A DNA stretch of 64,000 nucleotides from contig CAMJDL010000013.1 of NCBI GenBank assembly GCA_946404405.1, positions 1-64,000 of the forward strand. The letters are read 5' to 3'. Below the pieces are notes generated by a model. It did not search any database. It was not told where the DNA came from and worked only from the letters and a program-made list of their open reading frames with translations. Source of the stretch: an uncultured Prevotella sp. (GTDB taxonomy: Bacteria > Bacteroidota > Bacteroidia > Bacteroidales > Bacteroidaceae). Made by a program: the position numbers and the translations under genes. Below, piece by piece: positions 1 through 8,448 of the stretch. Numbering within the stretch: position 1 is the first letter of the stretch; each line of letters opens with the position of its first letter.

Positions 1-96
1 GCACCCAGACAGCCTTACACCAAATACCGTTATCCCTTTCAGGGACTCTTTCTCAACAAGAAAAAACCTAAAAAACAGGCTGCGCACGGAGCTTAA
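1..96 (+). CDS. C-terminal fragment of a protein truncated by the window start (…PYTKYRYPFQGLFLNKKKPKKQAAHGA*)
   Basis: Open frame 1 from base 1 to TAA at 94-96; basic C-terminal tail. Confidence 0.5.
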   Translation, partial: APRQPYTKYRYPFQGLFLNKKKPKKQAAHGA

Positions 97-135
97 TCTT
101 CTATACACTGAGGAAAATGTTTTTTTCTGTTTTTG

Positions 136-263
136 CTTCTGTGGGATTGAACCACGATAGTGGTCGTGGCAAGTGGTATGACGCTGGCATAAAAGCGTGC
201 TTTTAATGACAGAGCCATACCATTTGTCACAGATGCTCAGAATGAGCGTCAATCCCACAGAAG
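136..263 (+). ncRNA. Candidate structured non-coding RNA (multi-branched, 15-bp closing stem)
   Basis: CTTCTGTGGGATTGA (136-150) is the perfect reverse complement of TCAATCCCACAGAAG (249-263); internal hairpins CCACG..CGTGG (152-169), CAAGTGGTATG..CATACCATTTG (170-226) and GCTCA-gaa-TGAGC (235-247); T-rich tail follows. Strand uncertain. Confidence 0.5.
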
Positions 264-320
264 GGTTTTTTATGGTTTTTGTTTTCATCATATCAACTTC
301 AGAAACTTTTGTTTTTTAAC

Positions 321-578
321 TTATTCAAACGGGATGGTTAGTTCGGGATGTTCCGCTTCGCTCTCAACAACACGGAACTTCGGGAGATTGTCGTCAATGC
401 CCTGTTCGCGCTCCTTGAGTAGCAACTCGACCTCACGACGCTCGCGTTCGAGGACTTCGCGCCGCCGTTCCAATAACTGGCGCCGGCGACGGACAAGCCA
501 TACCAGTACGGCAATGACTACGGCCAGCACAAGGACAATCACAATCAACACAGAGAGGATAATGTTATTGGTTTGCAT
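321..578 (-). CDS. Small membrane protein with one N-terminal TM helix and a charged coiled tail
   Basis: ORF 85 aa; hydrophobic segment followed by RRRRQLLERRREVLERERREVELL. Confidence 0.55.
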   Translation of the reverse strand: MQTNNIILSVLIVIVLVLAVVIAVLVWLVRRRRQLLERRREVLERERREVELLLKEREQGIDDNLPKFRVVESEAEHPELTIPFE

Positions 579-610
579 AAGCTATATTGTTAGTAGTTCT
601 TATTTTTTAT

Positions 611-673
611 ACTTATCACTTATCACTTATCGTTTATCACTTATCACTTATCACTCATCGTTTATCACTTATC
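611..673. repeat. Heptamer array (ACTTATC)x9
   Basis: Nine in-phase units, one-base variants. Confidence 0.9.
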
Positions 674-1281
674 ATCCGTTCCCGGTATTTCGTGGGCGAG
701 ACACCGTATTTTTTTTTGAAATCAACAGTGAACGTCGAGGCGTGGACGAAGCCCGAGGCCGTCGCTATCTCGACCAGCGTCATGTCTGGCCGTTCGACAA
801 TCAGCTTCCTGGCATGCTCCAACCGACACTCGCGGATGAACTCAGGCACTGACGTGCCAGCCTGCGAGAACGCCGTACTGACTCGCTTGTTCGACAAGTG
901 GAAACGCTCCACCAGTTCAGTACGCCCGAACTTCGGCGTCGTATACAACTGCTCGTCGCGGATGGCGTCAGTCAACTGCATAAACAGCTTACCATCCGCC
1001 CCCTCAACAGTATTGACCTCCTGACCTGTTTCATCCTTAGCGATGTTAATAGGATTGTCTATAGTCTTGTCAGTCCGTTCAGTCGGCTTCTCTGCTGGTT
1101 TGTTGGTCTTGTCTGCCAGCTTATATGCAAGCTTATTAGTCTCACCGAGATCTTTGTCACCCAGCAGCTCCGACAACTGACAGAATATGGGGCCATACTT
1201 ATGGCGATAGTATAGGCTGACCACAATCGCGGTCACCAAAACGGCAAAGCCTAACATCGTACTCCAAAGTATAACTTCCAT
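655..1281 (-). CDS. Membrane-anchored AraC-family transcriptional regulator
   Basis: C-terminal HTH_18-like pattern (FIRECRLEHARKLIVERPDMTLVEIATASGFVHASTFTVDFKKKYGVSPTKYR); N-terminal TM. Confidence 0.85.
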   Translation of the reverse strand: MEVILWSTMLGFAVLVTAIVVSLYYRHKYGPIFCQLSELLGDKDLGETNKLAYKLADKTNKPAEKPTERTDKTIDNPINIAKDETGQEVNTVEGADGKLFMQLTDAIRDEQLYTTPKFGRTELVERFHLSNKRVSTAFSQAGTSVPEFIRECRLEHARKLIVERPDMTLVEIATASGFVHASTFTVDFKKKYGVSPTKYRERMISDKR

Positions 1282-1476
1282 TTGTTTAGATTTGTTTCTC
1301 TTTTATCATTTCTATCACCGCAAATTTACCCATAATAATAGGAATAAACAATAGCTGTGACAATCCCATAAGCCTTTTTGCACAATCCAATAAGAGAAAA
1401 CACAAATCCAAAAGACTGTCAGCACAAATCCAAAAGACTTATGCCGATAATATCAAAATCAGACACCAAAAAATAA

Positions 1477-1506
1477 AAGAGCCACGACCCCTCGGCCGTG
1501 GCTCTT
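1477..1506. terminator. Intrinsic terminator-like hairpin
   Basis: AAGAGCCACG…CGTGGCTCTT. Confidence 0.6.
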
Positions 1507-1540
1507 ATAGCAAAAATAAAATAGTTATTTTCTGATGATT

Positions 1541-3373
1541 TTACTTCTTCGCGTTCAGCTCGCGGTAATTGCTGGGTGTAATGGTGTAGCGGTTCTTGAA
1601 GTCAGAGCTGTAGTTGCTCGCGTAATTGAATCCTGACTTGGCGGCAACCTCCTTGATACTGAGGTCTGGACGCGTGACGAGCAGGTTGCAGGAATACTCC
1701 AAACGGCAGTCACGGATGAAGTCGGAAAGGCTGGCGAACTCGGAACCCTGGGCGAAGGCTGCACCCACACGATGTCTCGACAACTGGAAGATATCCATGA
1801 TCTTCTGGCGGTCTAAGCTCGGATCGAGGTAAAGGTGCTCGCGTTTGATAGCGTGGCGCAGACGGAGGAACAGCTCGTCGTTGGAAATGTCGTCAAGCGA
1901 AAGCAGGTCGGACTCTATAGCGGGCGCAACAGGTGTGGTGTTCTTGTCAATGGCATTTGCAGGCTTTTCACCACGGTCCACGATGGCCTCGTATTTCTCT
2001 TTGTATTCAATGGTCTCGCCAATCTGCTCTACCAACACGAGGTTCTTTCGACGGATGACGCGCCACTGGCGAAGGAGCCAGGTGGCAAAGATGCTGACAA
2101 GCAGGATGATAATAACGGCAGCCCAGATGATGATGGTCTTGCGCTGGTTCTCGGCATTGATCTGTGCTATCTCTAACTTCTGCTCCTGGTCGTGGTAGCG
2201 GGCAGCATACTCGTGAGCCTTGCTCTTCAGGAGGCTGTCGCTCAGTAATCTCGAGAGGTCGGCGTAGCGGGTCTGGTAGCCAAAAGCCTCGGCAAAATTT
2301 CTCTTCTCACGGGCTGCGATGGCACGGGAACGCAGGATGATGGCATAGTTCTCGTTGAGTGTATCGCTACCCATGCGGTGCTCCAGTTCATCGTAGGTGG
2401 CCAGTGCCTCGTCGTACATACCCAAGGCCATCTGCGCGGGTGAAATCATGCGTCGGGCGGCGAAGGTCTTGCCGTAGCTGCTGTTGTCAAAGAGCGCCAG
2501 GTATTTCTTCGCCAGACTTAGGTAACGGCTTTCCTGGCCCTTCGGAGGGTTCTGGGTGTGGCTATAGGCTATAGCCATGAAGCCCCATGCCTGTGCCCGG
2601 CTGAAGTCGAGATAGCGGTCGCGTTCGCCGGGGTTATCTTTCCACGCGAGGCGGTAGCTGTCCTCGGCATAGTCCTTGGTATGGCTCTCGAAGTGGTCCA
2701 GCCGGTCGAGGATGCGCTGCCCCAATGGGATGACCTCTTCGTAGCGGCGCAGGGCGTTGAGCGCATTGATCTTGCGCTTCACGGCAACGATGTAGGCATC
2801 CATGCGGTCGATGCTGCCGGGAGCGTCGAGATGGCTGATGGCCTCGTCGAGCTTGGCAAGACCTTCGTCCTCCTGTCCCAGACGCGTCATCTCAAAGCCA
2901 ACGTCGGCCTCGCTGCGCCAGCGTTCTGTCTCCTGGCCTTGCTGCTGACAGAGTTCGGCCTTCTGTGCGGCCCAATGCATGTATTCCTCGTAGTCGGGCT
3001 TGGCACGGCTGATGGCAATTAGCAGGTCAAGGATATTCTCCTGTTCCGCAGCATCGTTGCGTACGGAGTCGTGACCGAGCAGTTCCTTGCAGATGAGGAT
3101 GGCAGAGTCCTGACGTTGCTCCACAAGCGACTTGCTATAGATTCTGGCACGGATGCACTGCCCGCGGTATTCGCTGATGTTACCCAAGAGCAAAGCAGAG
3201 TCGAGCAACGTCAGTGCCCGCTCAGGATTGGTGGCGTAAGTGACCAGTATGGTGTCCTGCTGATAGGGCGTGTCACCTAAGTGCGGCAGCTGCCTCACAG
3301 ACTTGCCGTCTCCGCATCCCACCAGTGTCAACAGCGCGGCATATATAATAATAAGGTGTACAACCTGCCTCAT
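1541..3373 (-). CDS. TPR-containing, membrane-anchored AraC-family regulator
   Basis: Lipoprotein-like signal (LLTLVGCGDG), TPR-like region, TM (IIIWAAVIIILLVSIFATWLL), C-terminal AraC HTH. Confidence 0.85.
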   Translation of the reverse strand: MRQVVHLIIIYAALLTLVGCGDGKSVRQLPHLGDTPYQQDTILVTYATNPERALTLLDSALLLGNISEYRGQCIRARIYSKSLVEQRQDSAILICKELLGHDSVRNDAAEQENILDLLIAISRAKPDYEEYMHWAAQKAELCQQQGQETERWRSEADVGFEMTRLGQEDEGLAKLDEAISHLDAPGSIDRMDAYIVAVKRKINALNALRRYEEVIPLGQRILDRLDHFESHTKDYAEDSYRLAWKDNPGERDRYLDFSRAQAWGFMAIAYSHTQNPPKGQESRYLSLAKKYLALFDNSSYGKTFAARRMISPAQMALGMYDEALATYDELEHRMGSDTLNENYAIILRSRAIAAREKRNFAEAFGYQTRYADLSRLLSDSLLKSKAHEYAARYHDQEQKLEIAQINAENQRKTIIIWAAVIIILLVSIFATWLLRQWRVIRRKNLVLVEQIGETIEYKEKYEAIVDRGEKPANAIDKNTTPVAPAIESDLLSLDDISNDELFLRLRHAIKREHLYLDPSLDRQKIMDIFQLSRHRVGAAFAQGSEFASLSDFIRDCRLEYSCNLLVTRPDLSIKEVAAKSGFNYASNYSSDFKNRYTITPSNYRELNAKK

Positions 3374-3494
3374 ATCGTCAGTTACTCAATTATAGTAAAA
3401 TGTCCCCCATCATGTATGAAAGACAATGCAAAGTTAATCATTTTTTTGCATTTTGAACACTTTTCCTATCAAAAAGTACAATTATTTGTATAAT

Positions 3495-4574
3495 TTAAGA
3501 CTCGCTTTCGCGCTTTATCCAATCGGTGTCGGAGAGGCCGGTGATTCTCTTAAAGGCAGCGCTGAAGGTGCTGTAACTCTTGTAACCGCTCCGTTCTGCC
3601 AGTCTAAGCACGGCGATGGAACGGTTTCCCTCAGTTGTTTCACGATAGAGACTGATGAAGTGGTTAATGCGCAGTCGGTTGATGTAGTTGTTATAGGTCG
3701 TTCCCTGTTCCGTGAAATAACTACTCAAATAGTTGCGGTTCGTCTCGATGGCATCAGCCAGCTCCTTCAACGACAAGTCGTGCTTCAAGTACAGCTGCTT
3801 GCCTTCGCATCGCTCTTTCAGCATGGTACTGATATAATCAGCAATAGCCATAGGCAAATCGCTCGTGTTTGTTAGTGGAACAGATTCGAGCGTCTGCAGT
3901 GTCTCCACACGCCAGAGCAGGAAGCCGATGATGATGATCGTGTTGATCTGCGTGACATATTCCATCAACATGCCGCCGTTCACTTTGTATGCGACGAACA
4001 TGAGCAGGATGCAGGTAATAGTCACAAGACTCTTCCAAACCTCCTTGCGTTCCAAGTCGGCATAGTTGTCACGGAGCCATCGGCCGTACTGTCGCACAGC
4101 GCGTATGTAATAGATGACGAAAATGACAGCCAAGGCAAGGAGATAGGCCTGTAAGATAGGTTCAAGGGCACCGCAATGAATGAAAATACACACGATGACA
4201 ACCGCTACTACGGGAATCATGGACAGGCCAATGGGCCAAAGTGGACGCTTGCGGTCTTGCAACATTCGAAGCAGCATCGCCATCATACTGGGCATGAGGG
4301 TGACACTGTCGAGCATAATGGCTACGGCATTACGAACCAGACGGTCTTCGTGAAGCCAGAAGATGCCTAAAACGCCCCACCACACATGGCTCAGTGCTAC
4401 AAAAGCCATAAAAGCAGCCGTCCAGCCCCTAAGCAACTTGGGAGGGCGGATGTCGGACGAGAATGCATTTCCAGGGGTCAACAGCAGATAGCTACAGCCC
4501 ACCACAGCAAGCATGGCTGCCCCGCCATAGAGCATGATGAAGGAAATGTCCTGAAATCCCAGATGTTCGTACAT
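3495..4574 (-). CDS. Multi-TM AraC-family regulator
   Basis: Several TM segments then AraC HTH (LSLKELADAIETNRNYLSSYFTEQGTTYNNYINRLRINHFISLY…). Confidence 0.85.
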   Translation of the reverse strand: MYEHLGFQDISFIMLYGGAAMLAVVGCSYLLLTPGNAFSSDIRPPKLLRGWTAAFMAFVALSHVWWGVLGIFWLHEDRLVRNAVAIMLDSVTLMPSMMAMLLRMLQDRKRPLWPIGLSMIPVVAVVIVCIFIHCGALEPILQAYLLALAVIFVIYYIRAVRQYGRWLRDNYADLERKEVWKSLVTITCILLMFVAYKVNGGMLMEYVTQINTIIIIGFLLWRVETLQTLESVPLTNTSDLPMAIADYISTMLKERCEGKQLYLKHDLSLKELADAIETNRNYLSSYFTEQGTTYNNYINRLRINHFISLYRETTEGNRSIAVLRLAERSGYKSYSTFSAAFKRITGLSDTDWIKRESES

Positions 4575-5025
4575 GGCTGCAAATATAGATAAAATTTTCG
4601 AGATTATAAGCCAGTCGAGATAAAAATGTGAACAAATTGCCCCGAAAAGTTAGAAATCAAGGCCTCCATACGCTCAATCCTATCCATTTACGTGCTCTAA
4701 GTCACAATTTTTTATTATCTTTGAAGCGTTAACATGTTTAACTTCAAAATCGTAGGCTTATGAGAACTTTTACACAACGCACAAAAGGCCTCGTTCTGGA
4801 CTATTACTAAAATTCTTCTTAGAAATTTTGCATTTATATATACATTCCTACATTATCCGCGCAATTATTTGTATTCCAGAAGATTATATAATGTATAGAG
4901 ACATCAGATAATGATACGTCTATACATTCTATATGAGGTACTACTGTAAAGTATGGGGCCTTGGGCTGTTTCCATTGGGATGTCCGACAGGAAGATGACG
5001 TGTCTATGGGGGATAAACTGACTGC

Positions 5026-5084
5026 GAAACAGTTTGTTTCTGCCTTTGAAACAAATTGTTTCAGCCTATGAAACAACTTGTTTC
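5026..5084. repeat. Three 15-bp palindromes GAAACNNNNNGTTTC at exact 22-bp spacing
   Basis: GAAACAGTTTGTTTC 5026, GAAACAAATTGTTTC 5048, GAAACAACTTGTTTC 5070. Confidence 0.85.
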
Positions 5085-5369
5085 CCTATTAGAAATATTC
5101 AAGAACTGCCTTATTATCAGTGCATAACAATGCTATTAATCTCTAAAGTGGCTTTAAAAATGGCTATAAATGTATAGTATTATAAAATATCAAGTCTCTA
5201 TACATGGAATAAACAACTGAATCATAGAAAGTTAACAGAATGATGTAGAAATGTATAGAGAAAACAAAATAATCAGATGAAAAAATTGCAAATAACTCGC
5301 TCTATGCATTCGGTTTGCACTGTCCTTGCAATGTCAAAAGGAACAAAGCGTTGTTCATCACGACATTAA

Positions 5370-5600
5370 GAGTAGTTTTTTCATAAGCATAAATGGTTTT
5401 AGTTATTAATTAGGTTTTAGGTTTGTAAAATCACTTCGGGCTCGCAGGGAATGCGGGCCCGAAGTGGTTACTTACATTGCAGAAGTTGATCACCAGAACC
5501 ATCCCCATGATCCATGAAGCCTTATTGTTGTTTGAATACACAAAAATAAAAAACGTGAGCAATTACTTCGCTTACGTATTCCTGGTATCTGTATATAATT
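5370..5600 (+). ncRNA. Structured RNA-like element, copy 1
   Basis: Hairpin CACTTCGGGCTCGC-AGGGAAT-GCGGGCCCGAAGTG (5432-5466) and hairpin ACGTGAGC-AATTACTTC-GCTTACGT (5553-5577); flanks shared with copy 2. Confidence 0.45.
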
Positions 5601-5788
5601 ATACACTCTCATGAGCATAATTCTGGTAGTTACCCAGAATCTGCTCGATATATTCTCACTCCCGTCCTTCAAACGCCCTGTACATAAGGGGTCGAAGCCT
5701 GTGACGGGACCAAGGGAGGGTAAAATCAAGATGCCGTCAAAAAGCGCTTAGATTGTCGAACAAAATTTAGCATCTCATTGCAACAAAA

Positions 5789-5819
5789 CAGGGAGCCAAC
5801 CGTTGTGGCTGGCTCCCTG
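5789..5819. terminator. Hairpin CAGGGAGCCA…TGGCTCCCTG
   Basis: 10-bp perfect inverted repeat, 11-nt loop. Confidence 0.45.
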
Positions 5820-5980
5820 CTGATTTCATGTTGTTCAAGATTCAATCAAAAATCTGTCCCCTTGATTGCTATTGCCTTGTTGTTGCTCAGTGGCGTAGCT
5901 GCCCAGGAAACCAAAAAGTATCTCTGGAGCAATCGTCTGGATGACGAGATGGAGGAGTAATTATGTGTTATTGAAATATG

Positions 5981-6844
5981 CTACAACGATTTTTGGGTTT
6001 TAACCTTGATATGAAGGGGAGGTAAGCCAAAGCCGTTGGGCTCGTCAATCAGCAGGATTAATTCAATCTCGCCATCTTCCAATGTTTTGTCTGCCTCGAA
6101 AGGTATTTCGACGGAAGCAGTGTGCCGTTTTGGGATTATGGTCTGAGAAATTGTGCCAAAGTTCAAGACATCGTTGCCACTCTTCTCACTCAGGATAATG
6201 TCACACTTGCCCGTAGGGGCATTGCCATCATTACACAGACGGAAAAGCAACTTACACCTTGTTCCTGCAAGGAGGGTACCGTCAGCTGTCAGACCTTCTA
6301 ATTTCAACGAGTTATTAATGAGGCGCAGACTGGGAGCACGTTTGACTTCCATAGGTTCTGGCACAATTTTACCCGTGCTTAGCGGTACGAACTTCTCGCC
6401 CTTCCGCTTGGCTTCTTTCTTGTTCAGTTTGTCTAATGCCTTCAGCTGTTCCATGTGCTGTTTGAATTGGGCATAAGCCCCAGTAGCATGCATATACCCA
6501 GCCTTTATCGCTTTTTGAAAGGCAATGCCAGCGTCTTTGTAGCACTCCAGTTTCTCGAGTGAGACGCCCATATAATAAAATAATTTTGGTGTAAAGTATT
6601 TGTTAGCTAGAGCACTGTCACCATAAATAGCCGTCATGTAGTAGTCGCCATCGTCAAAAGCCTCATAAGCCAGACGGCATAGCCGTTCGAATTCATCGCG
6701 ACGTTCATCATAATCTTTCGGCTTTACATTTTTAGATATGTTGGCATCATCGATGTCACGAATCCTCGACCAATATTCTTGTGCTTCAGCCTCCCAAGTC
6801 ATAGCGACCAGCATGACGATTGTCATCAGATATTTCATAAGCAT
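5981..6844 (-). CDS. Secreted hypothetical protein, TPR-like N-terminus and β-rich (CARDB-like) C-terminus
   Basis: Signal peptide, helical repeat pattern, then NDGNAPTGKCDIIL-type β domain. Confidence 0.5.
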   Translation of the reverse strand: MLMKYLMTIVMLVAMTWEAEAQEYWSRIRDIDDANISKNVKPKDYDERRDEFERLCRLAYEAFDDGDYYMTAIYGDSALANKYFTPKLFYYMGVSLEKLECYKDAGIAFQKAIKAGYMHATGAYAQFKQHMEQLKALDKLNKKEAKRKGEKFVPLSTGKIVPEPMEVKRAPSLRLINNSLKLEGLTADGTLLAGTRCKLLFRLCNDGNAPTGKCDIILSEKSGNDVLNFGTISQTIIPKRHTASVEIPFEADKTLEDGEIELILLIDEPNGFGLPPLHIKVKTQKSL

Positions 6845-7025
6845 TTCATTTTATGATGCAAATATACGAAATAAAAACGAACCAACCAAATAAATGTATC
6901 CTTTTCAAACTATCCTCGCGACACCAATTGCTTCGAAATACTCCTTTTGTCGCAAAATGAGGATTATGTCGCACCAACTTGAAGAAGAAGTTGTTCCATT
7001 TCTTGTATCCTTGTAATTCTTGCCG

Positions 7026-7370
7026 TATCTTTGCATCAGAAAAAGAAAGAAAAGAGTTTCATAAGTTTCGTTTCATAAAGTTTGTTTTAGTTATTGGTTA
7101 GTAGTTTTCTCATTAGAATTTGGTTTTAGGTTAGTTTGTAAAACAATCACTTCGGGCTCGCAGGGTATGCGGGCCCGAAGTGGTTGTTGGCACAGTCATA
7201 TCTATGTTTACTTGATTGGGAGAATCACCTCGTTATCACTTCCTATAAACAATACTTGAAATTACTGCTTTGGGCTACACCCTATAATTGCTTTTCGTAA
7301 TCAATATTTGTTGTTGTACCAATCTAAGTGCACCAAAGAAAACGTGGACAAGTACTTCGTCTACGTTCCT
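7026..7370 (+). ncRNA. Structured RNA-like element, copy 2 (includes promoter box)
   Basis: TATCTTTG box 7026-7033; hairpins at 7148-7182 and 7342-7366 matching copy 1. Confidence 0.45.
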
Positions 7371-7630
7371 AAGGTATCGGCAAACACCTATGTTTCTTAA
7401 ACGAGTAAAAGTCCACGCCATTTAGCGTGAACTCCGACTTCAGTTCTTGAAACATTCCTTGAAATTTTGCCGATTTTTAGGAACAAGAATCTAAAAGTGG
7501 ATGTTCTTTGACCTAAAAGGTGCAAAGCGACCCGAAGGTCGATGACACCCTATATGTCAATTTGTCCTTATGTATTTGTTTTTATATTTATCTCAGCCCA
7601 TAGGCATCTTCAGTTTTAAGGGTTCAACAT

Positions 7631-8035
7631 TTATTTATGTTCAGCAATGTATTGCTTAATCTTCTCAATCAATTGTCGAGTTGGTTTAATATAAGGACTC
7701 AGCCTTTCTTCATCTGCCTCAAAGAAGCAATTATAGTCTGCATTGTCACGCATAATAACCAAATCAGAAAGCAAAGCCCCGTCTTCCTTGGCGAATATCT
7801 CAGTTCTGATAAAATGTTCACCAAACATCGCTAAGATACCACGATGACTTTTTACATGGTATCCGTCATTGACCAATAAAGCAGACATAGCATGGAATAG
7901 AGCGTAATAGAGCCGATTTGCCGTAGTTTCCCACTTACCTTCGTCTGCACAAAACAATGCGTCATCGAAGGTTCTTTGGGCTTTCTCCAATTCTCTGCTG
8001 ACTATAATATGACGTTCACTTTCACTAAGACTCAT
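7631..8035 (-). CDS. HEPN-domain protein (putative toxin of HEPN/MNT pair)
   Basis: HEPN pattern (TANRLYYALFHAMSALL…SHRGI…LLSDLVIMRDNADY); adjoins MNT ORF. Confidence 0.75.
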   Translation of the reverse strand: MSLSESERHIIVSRELEKAQRTFDDALFCADEGKWETTANRLYYALFHAMSALLVNDGYHVKSHRGILAMFGEHFIRTEIFAKEDGALLSDLVIMRDNADYNCFFEADEERLSPYIKPTRQLIEKIKQYIAEHK

Positions 8036-8348
8036 AAAGCACCTTCTTGTCCTCCTCTACATTATAATAAAACATAGCATGTGGCCCATTGAACCATTCT
8101 TCCTTAGTATAGGCATGAGGTCGAATGTCTGCCCCCAAATCCCATCCCATCAGGACGAAAGGATAGGAATACTTAGCAAAATCTTCGTTGACAAGCTTAG
8201 GTTTGTCGAGCAACAACAAGAGATCCCAGTCAGAATCTTCATGATAGTCTCCACGGGCACGAGAGCCATATAGGTAGAGAGTACTACCTTTAGGAAGTAC
8301 TCGAGCGGCTACCTGCCTGATGTTCTCTATTACTTGTGACGTATTCAT
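8025..8348 (-). CDS. MNT-type nucleotidyltransferase (putative antitoxin); start probably the internal ATG at 8348
   Basis: GSRARGDYHEDSDWDLLLLLD motif; 11-bp overlap with HEPN ORF. Confidence 0.8.
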   Translation of the reverse strand: MNTSQVIENIRQVAARVLPKGSTLYLYGSRARGDYHEDSDWDLLLLLDKPKLVNEDFAKYSYPFVLMGWDLGADIRPHAYTKEEWFNGPHAMFYYNVEEDKKVLYES

Positions 8349-8448
8349 ATTTCTTCGCTTATCTGCTGCAAAAATAGTAAGAATATCTGAACATTCCAAA
8401 TTTTTGAGGAAGAAAAAATATAATCGAGGAATTAAATGTGCATTTAGA

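Noticed and set aside
334-1024. Plus-strand ORFs at the left edge (172 aa, 145 aa)
   Set aside because: Low-complexity Ser/Arg-rich or heptamer-derived translation (YHLSLIVYHLSLITHRLSLI) opposite better-supported minus-strand genes
5026-5084. CRISPR array
   Set aside because: Only three 22-bp units with 7-bp spacers and internal palindromes; no cas genes in window
5490-5729. 79-aa minus-strand ORF over RNA element copy 1
   Set aside because: Frame not preserved in copy 2; no protein-like features
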